Source: Xylophilus ampelinus (GTDB taxonomy: Bacteria > Pseudomonadota > Gammaproteobacteria > Burkholderiales > Burkholderiaceae_C). From it: a stretch of 64,000 nt of DNA. The notes under the pieces were generated by a model. It saw only the letters and a program-made list of their open reading frames with translations, was not told the origin of the DNA and made no database searches. Both the position numbers and the translations under genes were made by a program. The stretch lies in contig NZ_CABFMN010000071.1 in NCBI RefSeq assembly GCF_901875635.1, positions 26,263-90,262 on the forward strand, in the 5' to 3' direction. Shown one piece after another: positions 16,913-26,206 of this stretch (its first letter is position 1; every line of letters begins with the position of its first letter).

Positions 16913-18245
16913 GCACTGCGCCCTGCAACCGGCCGCGCGTATCCACAATAAGAGCGGCATGCGCACGCAACATTGCGTAATCGAAGGCGTCGTGATCTGT
17001 CGCCAGCACTACGCAGTCGTAGATATCAAACGCGGTAGGCGTTAACGGCACAGACCGCAGGTCGAAATAGTAATCCCGCTTGCGCGGAAACACCGGCACA
17101 TGCGGGTCGCTGTAGTCGATGTGGGCGCCCTGCGCGTGTAGCAGGTCCATGATTTCCACCGCGGGTGATTCACGCGTGTCGTCGATGTTCTTCTTGTAGG
17201 CCAGCCCCAGCACGAGGATGCGGCTGCCCTTGACGGCCTTGCCCCGGCTGTTGAGCGCGTCCGCCACCTTGCTCACCACCCACTGCGGCATGTAGTGGTT
17301 GATCTCTCCAGCCAGCTCAATGAAGCGGGTGTTGACGCCGTACTCGCGTGCCTTCCAAGTCAGATAGAAGGGGTCGATCGGAATGCAGTGCCCCCCCAGG
17401 CCCGGCCCCGGCTTGTACGGTACGAAGCCAAACGGCTTGGTGGCTGCAGCATCGATCACCTCGTGGATGTTGATGCCCATCTTGTCGGCCACGATCTTCA
17501 TCTCGTTGACCAGACCGATGTTGACGGCGCGGTGGATGTTTTCGAGCAGCTTGGTCATTTCGGCCACCCGTGGCGAACTCACAGGGACCAATGTATCGAT
17601 CGCGCGGCGATAAAGCGCCAAACCGGCTTTGAGACATGAAGCTGTCAGCCCACCGACGACTTTCGGAATGTCGCGTGTGCCAAAGTGCGGATTGCCGGGA
17701 TCTTCACGCTCTGGACTGAACACCAAGGCGCAGTTCTCGCCTGGAATGAGCGCGCGCGCCTTGAGGCGCGGGGCCAAAACCTCCTCCGTTGTCCCTGGCC
17801 AGGTGGTGCTCTCCAAGCTCAATAGCTGACCCTCGCGCATATAGGGCAGCATGCCTTCGACCGTGCCGATGATGAAGCTGAGATCGGGCTGACGGTGCCG
17901 GTCCAGCGGCGTGGGCACGCAGATGATGAGCGCATCGGGCTCCACCGTACGGGAGAAATCGCAGGTGGCCTCGAAGCCCTGCCCGCGCGCCCGCTGTATG
18001 AGATCTGGCGTCAATCGCTCGATGTAGCTTTCCCCGCCATTGAGCTTGTCGACCTTGCCCTGATCGATGTCGAACCCGACCACCTTTAGGCCGACATCGG
18101 CGAAACGTAAAGCCAAAGGCAGGCCTACGTAGCCCAACCCGTAGATGCCCACCGTCGCATCGCCATGGTCGAGACGGGAAAGGAGTTGCTCAAGGCTGGT
18201 CACAGTCGAAGTTACAAATCGTACATTGACCCTTGATGATGCCAT
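16896..18245 (-). CDS. Nucleotide-sugar 6-dehydrogenase (WbpA/WecC type)
   Basis: This 449-residue enzyme oxidises the C6 hydroxyl of a UDP-sugar in two NAD-dependent steps to the uronate. It has the NAD site [12 protein letters not shown], the [14 protein letters not shown] segment, catalytic Lys270 in ATKPFGF, and the thioester Cys287 in [15 protein letters not shown]. The GGHCIPIDP form with a long C-terminal domain fits UDP-GlcNAc or UDP-ManNAc dehydrogenases rather than simple UDP-glucose dehydrogenases. It is the promoter-proximal gene of the reverse-strand glycosyltransferase run. Its GC content is closer to the core than that of its downstream neighbours. Confidence 0.9.
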   Translation of the reverse strand: MASSRVNVRFVTSTVTSLEQLLSRLDHGDATVGIYGLGYVGLPLALRFADVGLKVVGFDIDQGKVDKLNGGESYIERLTPDLIQRARGQGFEATCDFSRTVEPDALIICVPTPLDRHRQPDLSFIIGTVEGMLPYMREGQLLSLESTTWPGTTEEVLAPRLKARALIPGENCALVFSPEREDPGNPHFGTRDIPKVVGGLTASCLKAGLALYRRAIDTLVPVSSPRVAEMTKLLENIHRAVNIGLVNEMKIVADKMGINIHEVIDAAATKPFGFVPYKPGPGLGGHCIPIDPFYLTWKAREYGVNTRFIELAGEINHYMPQWVVSKVADALNSRGKAVKGSRILVLGLAYKKNIDDTRESPAVEIMDLLHAQGAHIDYSDPHVPVFPRKRDYYFDLRSVPLTPTAFDIYDCVVLATDHDAFDYAMLRAHAALIVDTRGRLQGAVHVVNA

Positions 18246-18480
18246 TTGGGCGAGCGCAAGATCGGATTTTCCGTTTCGCTCCGTTGCTCATGCGGCACAG
18301 CCGTACTTTGCCGCGCCTTCAATATCGACGCCCAAGGTTCCTCCGGCCGTCGCACAACGCCGTCAAGCACTCAGCACTCCTTGCCAGACCCGCATAGGCT
18401 CGAACATGGTGCGCATAACTCTGGCGCTCCAGTTGCTGCGCGACTAATGTTGCATTCGTCCTCATCAGCGTCATCGCACC

Positions 18481-19758
18481 ATGTCCAACAGCCCCCTCTC
18501 CTACGTCCACCCCTCCCCCACCAGCCCCTGGGGCACCTACCTCTCCCAGGTCGACCGCGTCATCCCCTACCTGGGCCACCTGGCCCGCTGGTCCGAGACG
18601 CTCAAGCGTCCCAAGCGCGCGCTGATCGTGGACGTGCCGATCGAGATGGACAACGGCACGATCGCCCATTACGAGGGCTACCGCGTGCAGCACAACATGA
18701 GCCGCGGTCCGGGCAAGGGCGGGGTGCGCTTCCACCCCGACGTGACGCTCGAAGAGGTGATGGCGCTCTCGGCCTGGATGACCGTCAAATGCGCGGCGGT
18801 GAACCTGCCGTACGGCGGCGCCAAGGGCGGCATCCGCGTCGACCCCAAGACGCTGTCGCGCAACGAGCTGGAAAAGGTCACACGCCGCTACACGAGCGAG
18901 ATCGGGCTGATCATCGGCCCGCACTCCGACATTCCCGCCCCCGACGTGAACACCAACGGCCAGATCATGGCCTGGATGATGGACACGTACTCGATGAACA
19001 CCGGCTCCACGGCCACGGGCGTGGTCACGGGCAAGCCGATCCACCTGGGCGGCTCGCTGGGCCGGGTGAAGGCCACGGGCCGCGGCGTGTTCGTGACCGG
19101 GCGCGAGGCGGCGCGGCGGATGGGACTCGACCTGCGCGGCGCACGCGTGGCGGTGCAGGGCTTCGGCAACGTGGGCTCGGTGGCCGCGGAGTTGTTCGCC
19201 GAAGCGGGCGCCAAGGTGGTGGCGGTGCAGGACCACACGGGCACGCTGGCCAACGACAAGGGCTTCGACATGCCGGCGCTGATGGCCTTCTCCAGGGACC
19301 AGGGCGGCATCATGGGCTTCAAGGACGGCGAAAAGGTCGACAACGACGCCTTCTGGGACGTGAAGTGCGACATCCTGATCCCGGCCGCGCTGGAAGGCCA
19401 GATCACGGCCGAGCGGGCGCGCAAGATCAGCGCGCGCCTGGTGCTCGAGGGCGCCAATGGCCCGACGGTGCCCGAGGCGGACGACATCCTGGCGGAGCGC
19501 GGGGTGCTGGTGGTGCCCGATGTGATCTGCAACGCCGGCGGCGTGACGGTGTCGTATTTCGAATGGGTGCAGGATTTCTCCTCCTTCTTCTGGACCGAGG
19601 ACGAGATCAACCAGCGGCTGGACCGCATCATGGTGGGCGCCTTCGACCACATCTGGGCCAAGGGCGAGCAGCACAAGATTTCGCTGCGCACTGCCACCTA
19701 TGCGGTGGCTTGCGAGCGGATCCTGATCGCGCGCGAAGAGCGCGGGTTGTATCCCTGA
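18481..19758 (+). CDS. gdhA: Glu/Leu/Phe/Val dehydrogenase (glutamate dehydrogenase)
   Basis: The 425-residue NAD(P)-dependent enzyme links glutamate with 2-oxoglutarate and ammonia. It shows the substrate-site motif [14 protein letters not shown], the catalytic Lys115 in [12 protein letters not shown], the Asp in [14 protein letters not shown], and the coenzyme motif [15 protein letters not shown]. The length and motifs match the NAD-type hexameric GdhA/RocG group. The ATG at 18481 matches the family start. It is divergent from the nucleotide-sugar dehydrogenase over a 235-bp gap in which I saw no gene. Confidence 0.93.
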   Translation: MSNSPLSYVHPSPTSPWGTYLSQVDRVIPYLGHLARWSETLKRPKRALIVDVPIEMDNGTIAHYEGYRVQHNMSRGPGKGGVRFHPDVTLEEVMALSAWMTVKCAAVNLPYGGAKGGIRVDPKTLSRNELEKVTRRYTSEIGLIIGPHSDIPAPDVNTNGQIMAWMMDTYSMNTGSTATGVVTGKPIHLGGSLGRVKATGRGVFVTGREAARRMGLDLRGARVAVQGFGNVGSVAAELFAEAGAKVVAVQDHTGTLANDKGFDMPALMAFSRDQGGIMGFKDGEKVDNDAFWDVKCDILIPAALEGQITAERARKISARLVLEGANGPTVPEADDILAERGVLVVPDVICNAGGVTVSYFEWVQDFSSFFWTEDEINQRLDRIMVGAFDHIWAKGEQHKISLRTATYAVACERILIAREERGLYP

Positions 19759-19845
19759 TTGGGGGCCTGCCGCTTGCTGGGGGCCGTCCTGCGCGAGCGG
19801 GTCGGAACACGAGTGAAGCGCCGCGAGCAGATCGACCGCCGGATG

Positions 19846-19880
19846 CCCTCACCCCCGCCCTCTCCCAGAGGGAGAGGGCG
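19846..19880 (+). repeat. Dispersed repeat family C, copy 3
   Basis: CCCTCACCCCCGCCCTCTCC followed by an AGAGGGAGAGGG arm is nearly identical to the right copy at about 3200-3236. It lies between gdhA and the kinase gene and ends only a few bases before the kinase ATG at 19884, so its purine-rich arm can serve as a ribosome-binding sequence. Confidence 0.75.
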
Positions 19881-19883
19881 TGA

Positions 19884-20546
19884 ATGCGGGGCGGCGCCAC
19901 AATGGTCGGCATGCCGCTGCCGCCGATCCCGACCGACGCCATTGCCCGCATCGATGCCTTGCTCGCCCCCGGCCGGCGGGTGCTGCTGGGGCTGACGGGG
20001 CCGCCCGGCGCGGGCAAGTCCACGCTGGCCGAGGCGCTGGCGGCGCATTTCGGCGCGCGGGCGCAGATCGTGCCGATGGACGGTTTTCACCTGGCCAACG
20101 CCGAGCTGCTGCGGCTGGGCCGTGCTGGCCGCAAGGGCGCGCCCGACACCTTCGACGCCGCGGGCTACGTCGCCTTGCTGGCGCGGTTGCGCGCCCAGCG
20201 GCCGGGCGATGCACCGGTCTACGCCCCGGCCTTCCATCGCGAGATCGAGGAGGCGGTGGCGGGTAGCATTCCAATTCAGCCTGAAACGACGCTGTTGATC
20301 GCCGAAGGCAACTATTTGCTGTTCGATGAAGGCGACTGGGCAGGCGTTCGCCCCCTCCTCGACGCCTGCTGGTACGTGGGCGGCGACGACGACCTCCGCG
20401 TGCAGCGCCTGGTCGCCCGGCACGAGGCCTTCGGCCGCAGCCCGGCCGACGCACGCGCCTGGGTGGCCGGCACCGACGAGCCCAACGCTCGCCGCATCGC
20501 GGCCACGCGCGAGCGGGCCGACCATGTCTTTTGCTGGGTCGGCTGA
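19884..20546 (+). CDS. Nucleoside/sugar kinase-like P-loop protein
   Basis: This product of about 220 residues has Walker A GPPGAGKST (residues 39-47), the PMDGFHLANAEL segment and LIAEGNYLLFDEGDW. These are features of the uridine kinase/pantothenate kinase-like family represented by YggC and fructose kinase FrcK. It is a cytosolic ATP-dependent kinase with unknown substrate. Starts at 19884, 19902 and 19911 are all possible. The last (MPLPPIPTDAIARI) fits the family N-terminus, while the first has a better upstream purine run supplied by a repeat. It precedes the heme oxygenase gene by 92 bp, but a functional link is not evident. Confidence 0.8.
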   Translation: MRGGATMVGMPLPPIPTDAIARIDALLAPGRRVLLGLTGPPGAGKSTLAEALAAHFGARAQIVPMDGFHLANAELLRLGRAGRKGAPDTFDAAGYVALLARLRAQRPGDAPVYAPAFHREIEEAVAGSIPIQPETTLLIAEGNYLLFDEGDWAGVRPLLDACWYVGGDDDLRVQRLVARHEAFGRSPADARAWVAGTDEPNARRIAATRERADHVFCWVG

Positions 20547-20638
20547 CAGCGCACCCGGGCAGGGCGCCCGTATCATCAATGGCTGTTCACCGATCGCGTC
20601 GATTCAGGCACGATCCTTTCCTACTTCGCCCCCGCTTG

Positions 20639-21238
20639 ATGGCCCTGCCTGCCACCGATGCCCGCCGCGCCCCGGCGAACGCCCACGACCCCCGCGATGC
20701 GCTGCGGCGGGCCACGGCGCACCTGCACGCGGAGGTGGATGCGAGCATGCCGCTGGCACGCCCGAACCCCTCGCTGGCCGATTACCAGTGCCACCTGGCC
20801 CTGCTGGCCGACTGGGTGGATGCCCTGCGTGCGCTGCCCATGGATGTCGAGCGACTGGATGACGAGGCACGACGCGTCGACGCGGACTTGGCCGAATGTG
20901 AGCGCCTGCTCAACACCCCGCATCGAGACCAGCCGCAGCCGCCGCCTTCCCCTGCCACAGCGCCTGGCCCTTTTGGCTGGGGCGTCGCCTACGTGATCGA
21001 GGGCTCGCGCCTGGGCGGGCAAGTGATGTACCGCCGCCTCGCCGACGCGCTGGCGCCGCACTCCCTGGCCTACCTGCGAGGCGCCGGCCGCGACACGGGC
21101 GCCCGCTGGGCTGCCTTTCTTGCCGAGCTGCGCCAGCAACTGCGCACCGACGACGACGTCCGCGCTGCTTGCGATGGCGCTGCGCAGGCATTCGCGCTGC
21201 TCCTGGCCTGCCGCCGCGCGGGGGAGCGTGCCGCATGA
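20639..21238 (+). CDS. Biliverdin-producing heme oxygenase (BphO-like)
   Basis: This 199-residue all-helical protein probably opens heme to biliverdin, the bilin chromophore of the phytochrome encoded directly downstream. The proximal His is in ALRRATAHLHAEVD, and the distal helix reads GWGVAYVIEGSRLGGQVMYRRL with the Gly pair that contacts heme. Similarity is to the short bacterial BphO class. The ATG at 20639 (MALPATDARR) was chosen; upstream in-frame codons run into the kinase end. The stop overlaps the bphP start (ATGA), so the two are translationally coupled. Confidence 0.88.
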   Translation: MALPATDARRAPANAHDPRDALRRATAHLHAEVDASMPLARPNPSLADYQCHLALLADWVDALRALPMDVERLDDEARRVDADLAECERLLNTPHRDQPQPPPSPATAPGPFGWGVAYVIEGSRLGGQVMYRRLADALAPHSLAYLRGAGRDTGARWAAFLAELRQQLRTDDDVRAACDGAAQAFALLLACRRAGERAA

Positions 21239-23454
21239 CGCTGGTCGCCACGGCCGCTCCACCGATCACACTGGACAACTGCGACCGCGAGCCGATCCAC
21301 ATCCCCGGCCTGGTGCAGCCGCACGGCGCGCTGCTGGCCTTCGATGCGCAGGGCCGCGCCACGCACGTCAGCGCCAATGCAGCAACCCTGCTGGGCGTGC
21401 CGCTGCCGTTGCCGGGTGCCGCGCTGTCGCCCGGCGACTTCGGCGGCGACGCCGAGGTGCACGCGCTGATCGCCGCCGCGCTCGCCGATGCCGCCGAGGG
21501 CCAGCCCCAGGCCGCCGAAGTGCGCCTGGGCGGCCGCGTGTTCGATTTCGTCGCCCATCGCGTGGGCACCGAGGCCGTCGCCGAGTTCGAGCTGCGCCCT
21601 GTGGCCGATGACGCGGTGGCCGACTTCGCCCTTAAGGCGCACCGGGCGATGGACCGCCTCAAGCGCCAGACCAGCACCGACGCCCTGCTGGCGCTGGCCG
21701 TGGGCGCGGTGCGCGCGCTCACCGGCTTCGACCGCGTGATGGCCTACCGCTTCCGGCACGACGACAGCGGCGAGGTGGTGGCCGAAGAGAAGGTCGACGC
21801 GCTGGAACCCTTCGCCGGCCGCCGCTACCCGGCCAGCGATATTCCGGCCCAGGCGCGGCGCCTGTACGTGGTCAACACGCTGCGGCTGATCGCCGACGTG
21901 CAGGCCGCACCGGTGGCGGTGACGGCCGCCAGCGCCGCGCTGCCGCCGCTGGACATGAGCCACTGCCTGCTGCGCAGCGTGTCGCCCATCCACATCGAGT
22001 ACCTGCGCAACATGGGCGTGGGTGCGTCGATGAGCATCTCGATCGTGGTGCAGGGCAAGCTGTGGGGGATGCTGGCCTGCCACCACCGCACGGCCCTGCA
22101 GGTGCCCTACTCCGTGCGCATGGCGTGCGACGTGCTGGCCCAGGTGCTGGCGGCCAATGTGCAGAGCCTGCTGGCGCGCGAGGACGCCCGGCGCGCCGAA
22201 GACGGCGCTCGGCTGCGCGCCCGCCTGATCGAAGCCGTGCTGCATGCCGACGACCCGGTGAATGCGCTGGCCTCGATGGCCGGCGACATCGGCACGGCCT
22301 TCGAGGCCCAGGCGGTGGTGGTGGCCGAAGACGCCAAGCTGGTGGTGCACGGCGACCTGCCGCGTGACATGGCCAGCCGCCTGGTGCAATGGCTGACCGG
22401 CCCCGATGCGCCGGCCGGCCAGGTGGTCGAGAGCCATCGCCTCGCCGAACTGTCGGCCTCGTTGACGGACGAGGCCGGCGTGTGGGCGGGCATGCTGGCC
22501 TTGCGCTTCGACGAGCTGGCCGACGGCTGGCTGGTGCTGCTGCGCAAGGAGCAGATCGAGACCATCCACTGGGGCGGCCGGCCCGAGAAGGAGTACGTCA
22601 GCGGCCCGCTGGGCCCGCGCCTCACGCCGCGCGGCTCCTTCGACGTCTGGAAGCAGGAGGTGCGCGGCACCAGCGTGCCATGGACCGAAAGCGAACGCAC
22701 CCTGGGCTGGCAGCTGCTCGACGAGCTGGCGCGCGCCAATGCCGCGCGCATGACCGAGCTCAACCGCGCCCGCACCCAGCTGCTGGCCATGCTGGGCCAC
22801 GACCTGCGCGACCCGCTGCAGTCGATCGCGATGGCTGCGCGCGTGCTGGAGCGCAGCCCTGCCGACTCGCCCGACGCCTCAACGGGCAGCCGCCTCGGGC
22901 AGCGCATCCAGTCCTCGAGCAGCCGCATGGCGCGGCTGATCGGCCAGGTGCTCGATGCCTCGCGGCTGCAGACCGGCCTGGGCCTGCAGATGCAGTTCGC
23001 CGAGGTCGACCTGTCGCGCGTGCTGGAAGACCTGCTCGACGAGGCGCACACGGCCCACCCGGGCGTGAGCCTCATCAAGGAGATGCCCCCGAGCCTGCTC
23101 GCGCATGCCGATGCCGACCGCATCGCGCAGGTCTTCGCCAACCTGGTCAGCAATGCGCGCCACCACGGCACACCGGGCGAGCCGGTGATCGTGCAGTTGT
23201 CGGTGCAGGGCGACGAGGTGCACTTCGACGTGAGCAACAGCGCCCCGCCGATCGCACCCGATCTGGTGCCGCACCTGTTCAACGCCTTCAAGCGGCAGAC
23301 GCAGCCCAACGCGCGCAACAGGGGTGGGCTGGGGCTGGGGCTGCACATCGCGCGCGCCATCGCAGTGGCGCACGGCGGCACCATCGACTACACCCACGCC
23401 GACCCGTACGTGGTGTTCTCGGCCCGCTTTCCGCTGCGGCCGCCGGCGGGCTGA
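21235..23454 (+). CDS. bphP: Bacteriophytochrome histidine kinase
   Basis: This is a 739-residue red/far-red photoreceptor kinase. The bilin-attaching Cys16 is in LDNCDREPIHIPG, placing it among biliverdin phytochromes. The order is PAS (about 15-115), GAF (about 140-310, with PASDIPAQARRLY, Asp202), PHY (about 320-500, tongue WGGRPEKEY and PRGSF at 465-469), HisKA with H-box LLAMLGHDLRDPL (His522), and HATPase with N box QVFANLVSNARHH and G box GGLGLGLHIARAIA. There is no receiver domain, so a separate regulator is needed; a single-domain receiver lies 0.9 kb away. The start ATG overlaps the heme oxygenase stop. Confidence 0.95.
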   Translation: MTLVATAAPPITLDNCDREPIHIPGLVQPHGALLAFDAQGRATHVSANAATLLGVPLPLPGAALSPGDFGGDAEVHALIAAALADAAEGQPQAAEVRLGGRVFDFVAHRVGTEAVAEFELRPVADDAVADFALKAHRAMDRLKRQTSTDALLALAVGAVRALTGFDRVMAYRFRHDDSGEVVAEEKVDALEPFAGRRYPASDIPAQARRLYVVNTLRLIADVQAAPVAVTAASAALPPLDMSHCLLRSVSPIHIEYLRNMGVGASMSISIVVQGKLWGMLACHHRTALQVPYSVRMACDVLAQVLAANVQSLLAREDARRAEDGARLRARLIEAVLHADDPVNALASMAGDIGTAFEAQAVVVAEDAKLVVHGDLPRDMASRLVQWLTGPDAPAGQVVESHRLAELSASLTDEAGVWAGMLALRFDELADGWLVLLRKEQIETIHWGGRPEKEYVSGPLGPRLTPRGSFDVWKQEVRGTSVPWTESERTLGWQLLDELARANAARMTELNRARTQLLAMLGHDLRDPLQSIAMAARVLERSPADSPDASTGSRLGQRIQSSSSRMARLIGQVLDASRLQTGLGLQMQFAEVDLSRVLEDLLDEAHTAHPGVSLIKEMPPSLLAHADADRIAQVFANLVSNARHHGTPGEPVIVQLSVQGDEVHFDVSNSAPPIAPDLVPHLFNAFKRQTQPNARNRGGLGLGLHIARAIAVAHGGTIDYTHADPYVVFSARFPLRPPAG

Positions 23455-23465
23455 AGTCCTGAACT

Positions 23466-23520
23466 AAAAGTGGCTGCAACGCCCGTCCTGCGGGCGCAAG
23501 CAGCTATGATTTTGGTAGCA
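23466..23520 (+). repeat. Dispersed repeat family A, copy 1
   Basis: The copy begins AAAAGTGGCTGCAACGCCCG, then a CGGGCGCAAGCAGCTATGAT stretch and a TAGC end. It has two small stems, GCCCG/CGGGC and GCTA/TAGC. It starts 12 bases after the bphP stop. Other copies are at 25888, 33844, 39173, 44117, 53194, 57217 and 60398. Confidence 0.85.
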
Positions 23521-23628
23521 ATCGAGCGATGGCGACGCCGTGCGGGAACATCCGCGGCGCCCCTGGCTCGAACGCGGCGGCCGCCTTCTCGGGCAGCATC
23601 GACCCATCCTCCTCGCCGATCGAACCCC

Positions 23629-24429
23629 ATGCCTGCCACCCCGCCCGCGCCCTTCTCCGCATCCGCTCAGGCCGGGGCCGCGCGCCGACCCGCATGGTGC
23701 TGGCCAGCCGCAGCACTCGGCGCCTTGCTGCTGGCGGCGTGTGGCTCGTCCGGCCCGCGGCCGGTGAAGCACTACGACCCCGAGGCCTTCGACTCCACGA
23801 CCACGCACACCCGCACCTACGGCGTGGAGCAGGGCCGCACCTGCGAGGCGGCGCGGCGCGCGCTGCTGAGCCAGGGCTACCTCATCACCACCGCCACGGC
23901 GGAGCAGGTCACCGGCCGCAAGAACTTCCAGCCCGAGGGCGAGGTGCACCTGGAGGTGGAGTTCCGCGTCGTCTGCGCCAACGAGCAGGCCGGCGCGCGC
24001 GGCTCGATCGCCTTCGCCACCGCGGTGCAGGAGCGCTACGAGCTCAAGAAGGTCAACAGCTCGGCCAGCGTGGGGGTGGGTGCGATCGGCTCGGTGTCGC
24101 TGCCTTTCAATGCCAGCAACGACGCGATGGTGAAGGTGGCGAGCCAGACGCTCACCGACGAGGGCTTCTACGAGCGCTTCTTCGCACTGATCGAGCGCTA
24201 CCTGGGCTCGCCCTACCCGCCCGAATCGCGCCGCGGGCCGCCGGAGCCGCCGCTGCTCACCGAGCCGGTGGCCACGCCGGTCGTGCCGGCGTCGGCGCTG
24301 GCTGCCGAGCCGCTGGCGGCGCATCCCTTGCCGCCCGAAGCCCCGACGCCGCCCGCGGCGACCGCCAGGGACGAGCCGGCCGCGCCGCCTACGAGTGCGC
24401 CGGTGCCGTTGACGGCGAATCGGGGTTAG
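23629..24429 (+). CDS. DUF2242 family lipoprotein
   Basis: This 266-residue product has a signal sequence ending in the lipobox LLLAACGSS, so it should be lipid-anchored. The conserved core contains FDSTTTHTRTYGVEQGRTCEAARRALLSQGYLI and the Lys-Lys-Val segment after QERYEL, as I recall for DUF2242 proteins of Burkholderiales. The last 60 residues are Pro/Ala-rich. The ATG at 23629 is preferred because it places the signal peptide normally; the frame upstream of it is repeat sequence. The 3' end overlaps the convergent response-regulator gene by 41 bp. The function is unknown. Confidence 0.75.
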   Translation: MPATPPAPFSASAQAGAARRPAWCWPAAALGALLLAACGSSGPRPVKHYDPEAFDSTTTHTRTYGVEQGRTCEAARRALLSQGYLITTATAEQVTGRKNFQPEGEVHLEVEFRVVCANEQAGARGSIAFATAVQERYELKKVNSSASVGVGAIGSVSLPFNASNDAMVKVASQTLTDEGFYERFFALIERYLGSPYPPESRRGPPEPPLLTEPVATPVVPASALAAEPLAAHPLPPEAPTPPAATARDEPAAPPTSAPVPLTANRG

Positions 24430-24811
24430 GACAGCCGCCGCCCCCGCGCAAGGCCTCGAGCGCCTCGGCCAGCGCGTCGATGCCGAAGGGCTTCTGGAGC
24501 CAGCGCGCCCCGGGCAGGGGCTTGGCCGGCGCCGGCTGGCCGGTGGCGAAGAGGATGCGGATCGGGTGCTTCGCGCGCAGCGACGCGGCGAGGTCCAGGC
24601 CCGAGAGGGCCGGCAGGCCGACATCGGTCATCACCACGTCGAAGGCGCCGTCGAAGTAGCGCGACTGCGCCGACTCGGCCGTGCCCACGCCGGTGGCCCA
24701 ATGGCCCAGGGCCTGCAGCATCTCGACGGTGGTGGCGAGCGTGGCGGGATCGTCCTCGACCACCAGCACGCGCAAAGGGCGTTCGGGGTCGGATAGGGGG
24801 GCGGGACTCAT
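24389..24811 (-). CDS. Single-domain response regulator (CheY-like receiver)
   Basis: The 140-residue protein is a lone receiver domain. It has the acidic pair in VLVVEDDPAT, the phospho-acceptor Asp in FDVVMTDVGLPALSG, the Thr in ILFATGQPA, and the Lys in WLQKPFGIDAL. No output domain follows; the C-terminal 20 residues are Gly/Pro-rich. It could receive phosphate from the nearby bacteriophytochrome kinase, which lacks a receiver, but it is convergent with and separated from it by the DUF2242 gene, so the pairing is only inference. The gene overlaps the DUF2242 gene end by 41 bp. Confidence 0.88.
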   Translation of the reverse strand: MSPAPLSDPERPLRVLVVEDDPATLATTVEMLQALGHWATGVGTAESAQSRYFDGAFDVVMTDVGLPALSGLDLAASLRAKHPIRILFATGQPAPAKPLPGARWLQKPFGIDALAEALEALRGGGGCPNPDSPSTAPAHS

Positions 24812-24922
24812 GGCAGGCCACCACTCTAGTCGCCTGCCCCGTGCGGCGGAGTCTCCCGCACGACGGCGTTGTGTGTAGGAGCACAGCCATTGCGGCTCGC
24901 CCGCATGGCGCGCCGCGCTCCT

Positions 24923-25834
24923 TCAGCGCACCAGCGTCGACTTGCCGAACAGGCTCTCGATGAACTCCACCGCCAGCTCGGCCGTGCGGTTGCGCACGTC
25001 CAGCGCGGGGTTGATCTCGACCACGTCGAGCGAACCGAGCCGGCCGGTGTCCGCGATCATCTCCATGCACAACTGCATCTCGCGGTAGGTGGGCCCGCCG
25101 CGCACGCCGGTGCCCACGCCGGGCGCCACGTCGGGGTCGAGGCAGTCGAGGTCGAAGCTCACGTGCAGGTGGGTGTCGTCGTCCACGTCCTGCAGCGCCT
25201 CGACCATGGTGGTGCGCATGCCGTGCTCGTCGATGTGGCGCATGTCGTAGACCTGCAGGCCGAGCGTGCGGATGGCCTCGCGCTCGTCCGCATCGACGCT
25301 GCGGATGCCGATGAAGCGCAGCGCGTCGTGCCCCACCGCGGCGCGCTCGCCGCTCCAGCCGGTGAGTGCGGCCGGCCCGTGGCCCAGCAGGCAGGCCACC
25401 GGCATGCCATGCAGGTTGCCGCTGGGGCTGGTGGTCTCGGTGTTGACGTCGGAGTGCGCGTCGAGCCAGATCACGCGCAGCTTCCTGTTTCGCTTGCGCG
25501 CATGCCAGGCCACGGCGCTGATGGAGCCGATCGCCAGGCAGTGGTCGCCGCCCATGAGCAGCGGGACCTCGTGCGCGCCCAGCGCGGTGTCGACGGCGTC
25601 ATACACGCTGCGGTTCCAGGCGACGACTTCGTCGAGGTGGCGCAACCCGCCTTCCGGCGGCTCGCCCCAGGGCGTGGCCGGGCCGGCGAGGTTGCCGCCG
25701 TCGACCACCGTCAGGCCCTGGCGCGAAAGCGTCTCGGCCAGCCCGGCCACGCGCAGGGCGTCCGGCCCCATGCCGGCGCCGCGGACGCTGGCGCCCACGT
25801 CGGTGGGGGCGCCGATGAGGCGGATGGTGGTCAT
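24923..25834 (-). CDS. rocF: Arginase
   Basis: This 303-residue manganese enzyme hydrolyses arginine to ornithine and urea. Metal ligands are visible in GGDHC (His98), WLDAHSDVN (Asp125, His127, Asp129) and SFDLDCLDP (Asp228, Asp230). The guanidino-binding segment TETTSPSGNLHGMP identifies true arginases rather than agmatinases. The ATG at 25834 gives the family start TIRLIGAPTDVGAS. It appears monocistronic, with repeat-rich DNA upstream. Confidence 0.95.
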   Translation of the reverse strand: MTTIRLIGAPTDVGASVRGAGMGPDALRVAGLAETLSRQGLTVVDGGNLAGPATPWGEPPEGGLRHLDEVVAWNRSVYDAVDTALGAHEVPLLMGGDHCLAIGSISAVAWHARKRNRKLRVIWLDAHSDVNTETTSPSGNLHGMPVACLLGHGPAALTGWSGERAAVGHDALRFIGIRSVDADEREAIRTLGLQVYDMRHIDEHGMRTTMVEALQDVDDDTHLHVSFDLDCLDPDVAPGVGTGVRGGPTYREMQLCMEMIADTGRLGSLDVVEINPALDVRNRTAELAVEFIESLFGKSTLVR

Positions 25835-25887
25835 GTGGAACTCCGTGGGATGGTGGCCGTTCGAGTGTACGGAGCGCCCGGAGTTTC

Positions 25888-26090
25888 ATGCCAAATCGGC
25901 CTCCAGCGCCCGCTGGACGGCCGCCCCCAGCTACTCTTTTGATAGCAACTTCCGCCACCCAGCCGGCGAGCGAAGCGAAGCCCCCAGGGCACCCGCGGAA
26001 CTGGCTTGGCCAGGCCGCTGGGTGCGCCCCCCTCGCGCAGCGGAGGGGGGAGCCGCGAAGCGGCTTGGGGGGTGACTCTCCATTTGGGCA
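25888..26090. repeat. Composite of repeat families A (degenerate) and B (copy 2)
   Basis: The 372-bp gap between the arginase gene and the phasin-like gene holds no convincing gene. A worn family A copy (about 25888-25950) keeps GCGCCCGCTGGACGG and CTTTTGATAGC. A family B copy (about 25960-26090) follows, containing GCGAGCGAAGCGAAGCCCCC, GGCTTGGCCAGGCC and AGCCGCGAAGCGGCTTGGGG. The reverse complement of the region 58862-58990 matches the family B part closely over some 120 bases. Confidence 0.75.
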
Positions 26091-26206
26091 TTTAGCCTAA
26101 GTTTCTGGAACTTCTGGTTTTCCTGGCCTAGGCCTTTGGCGGGATCATTCATCCATCGCGGCACCGTCCGCCCCACCTCCCCCTTCCCACTTCCAAGGAC
26201 TCCACC

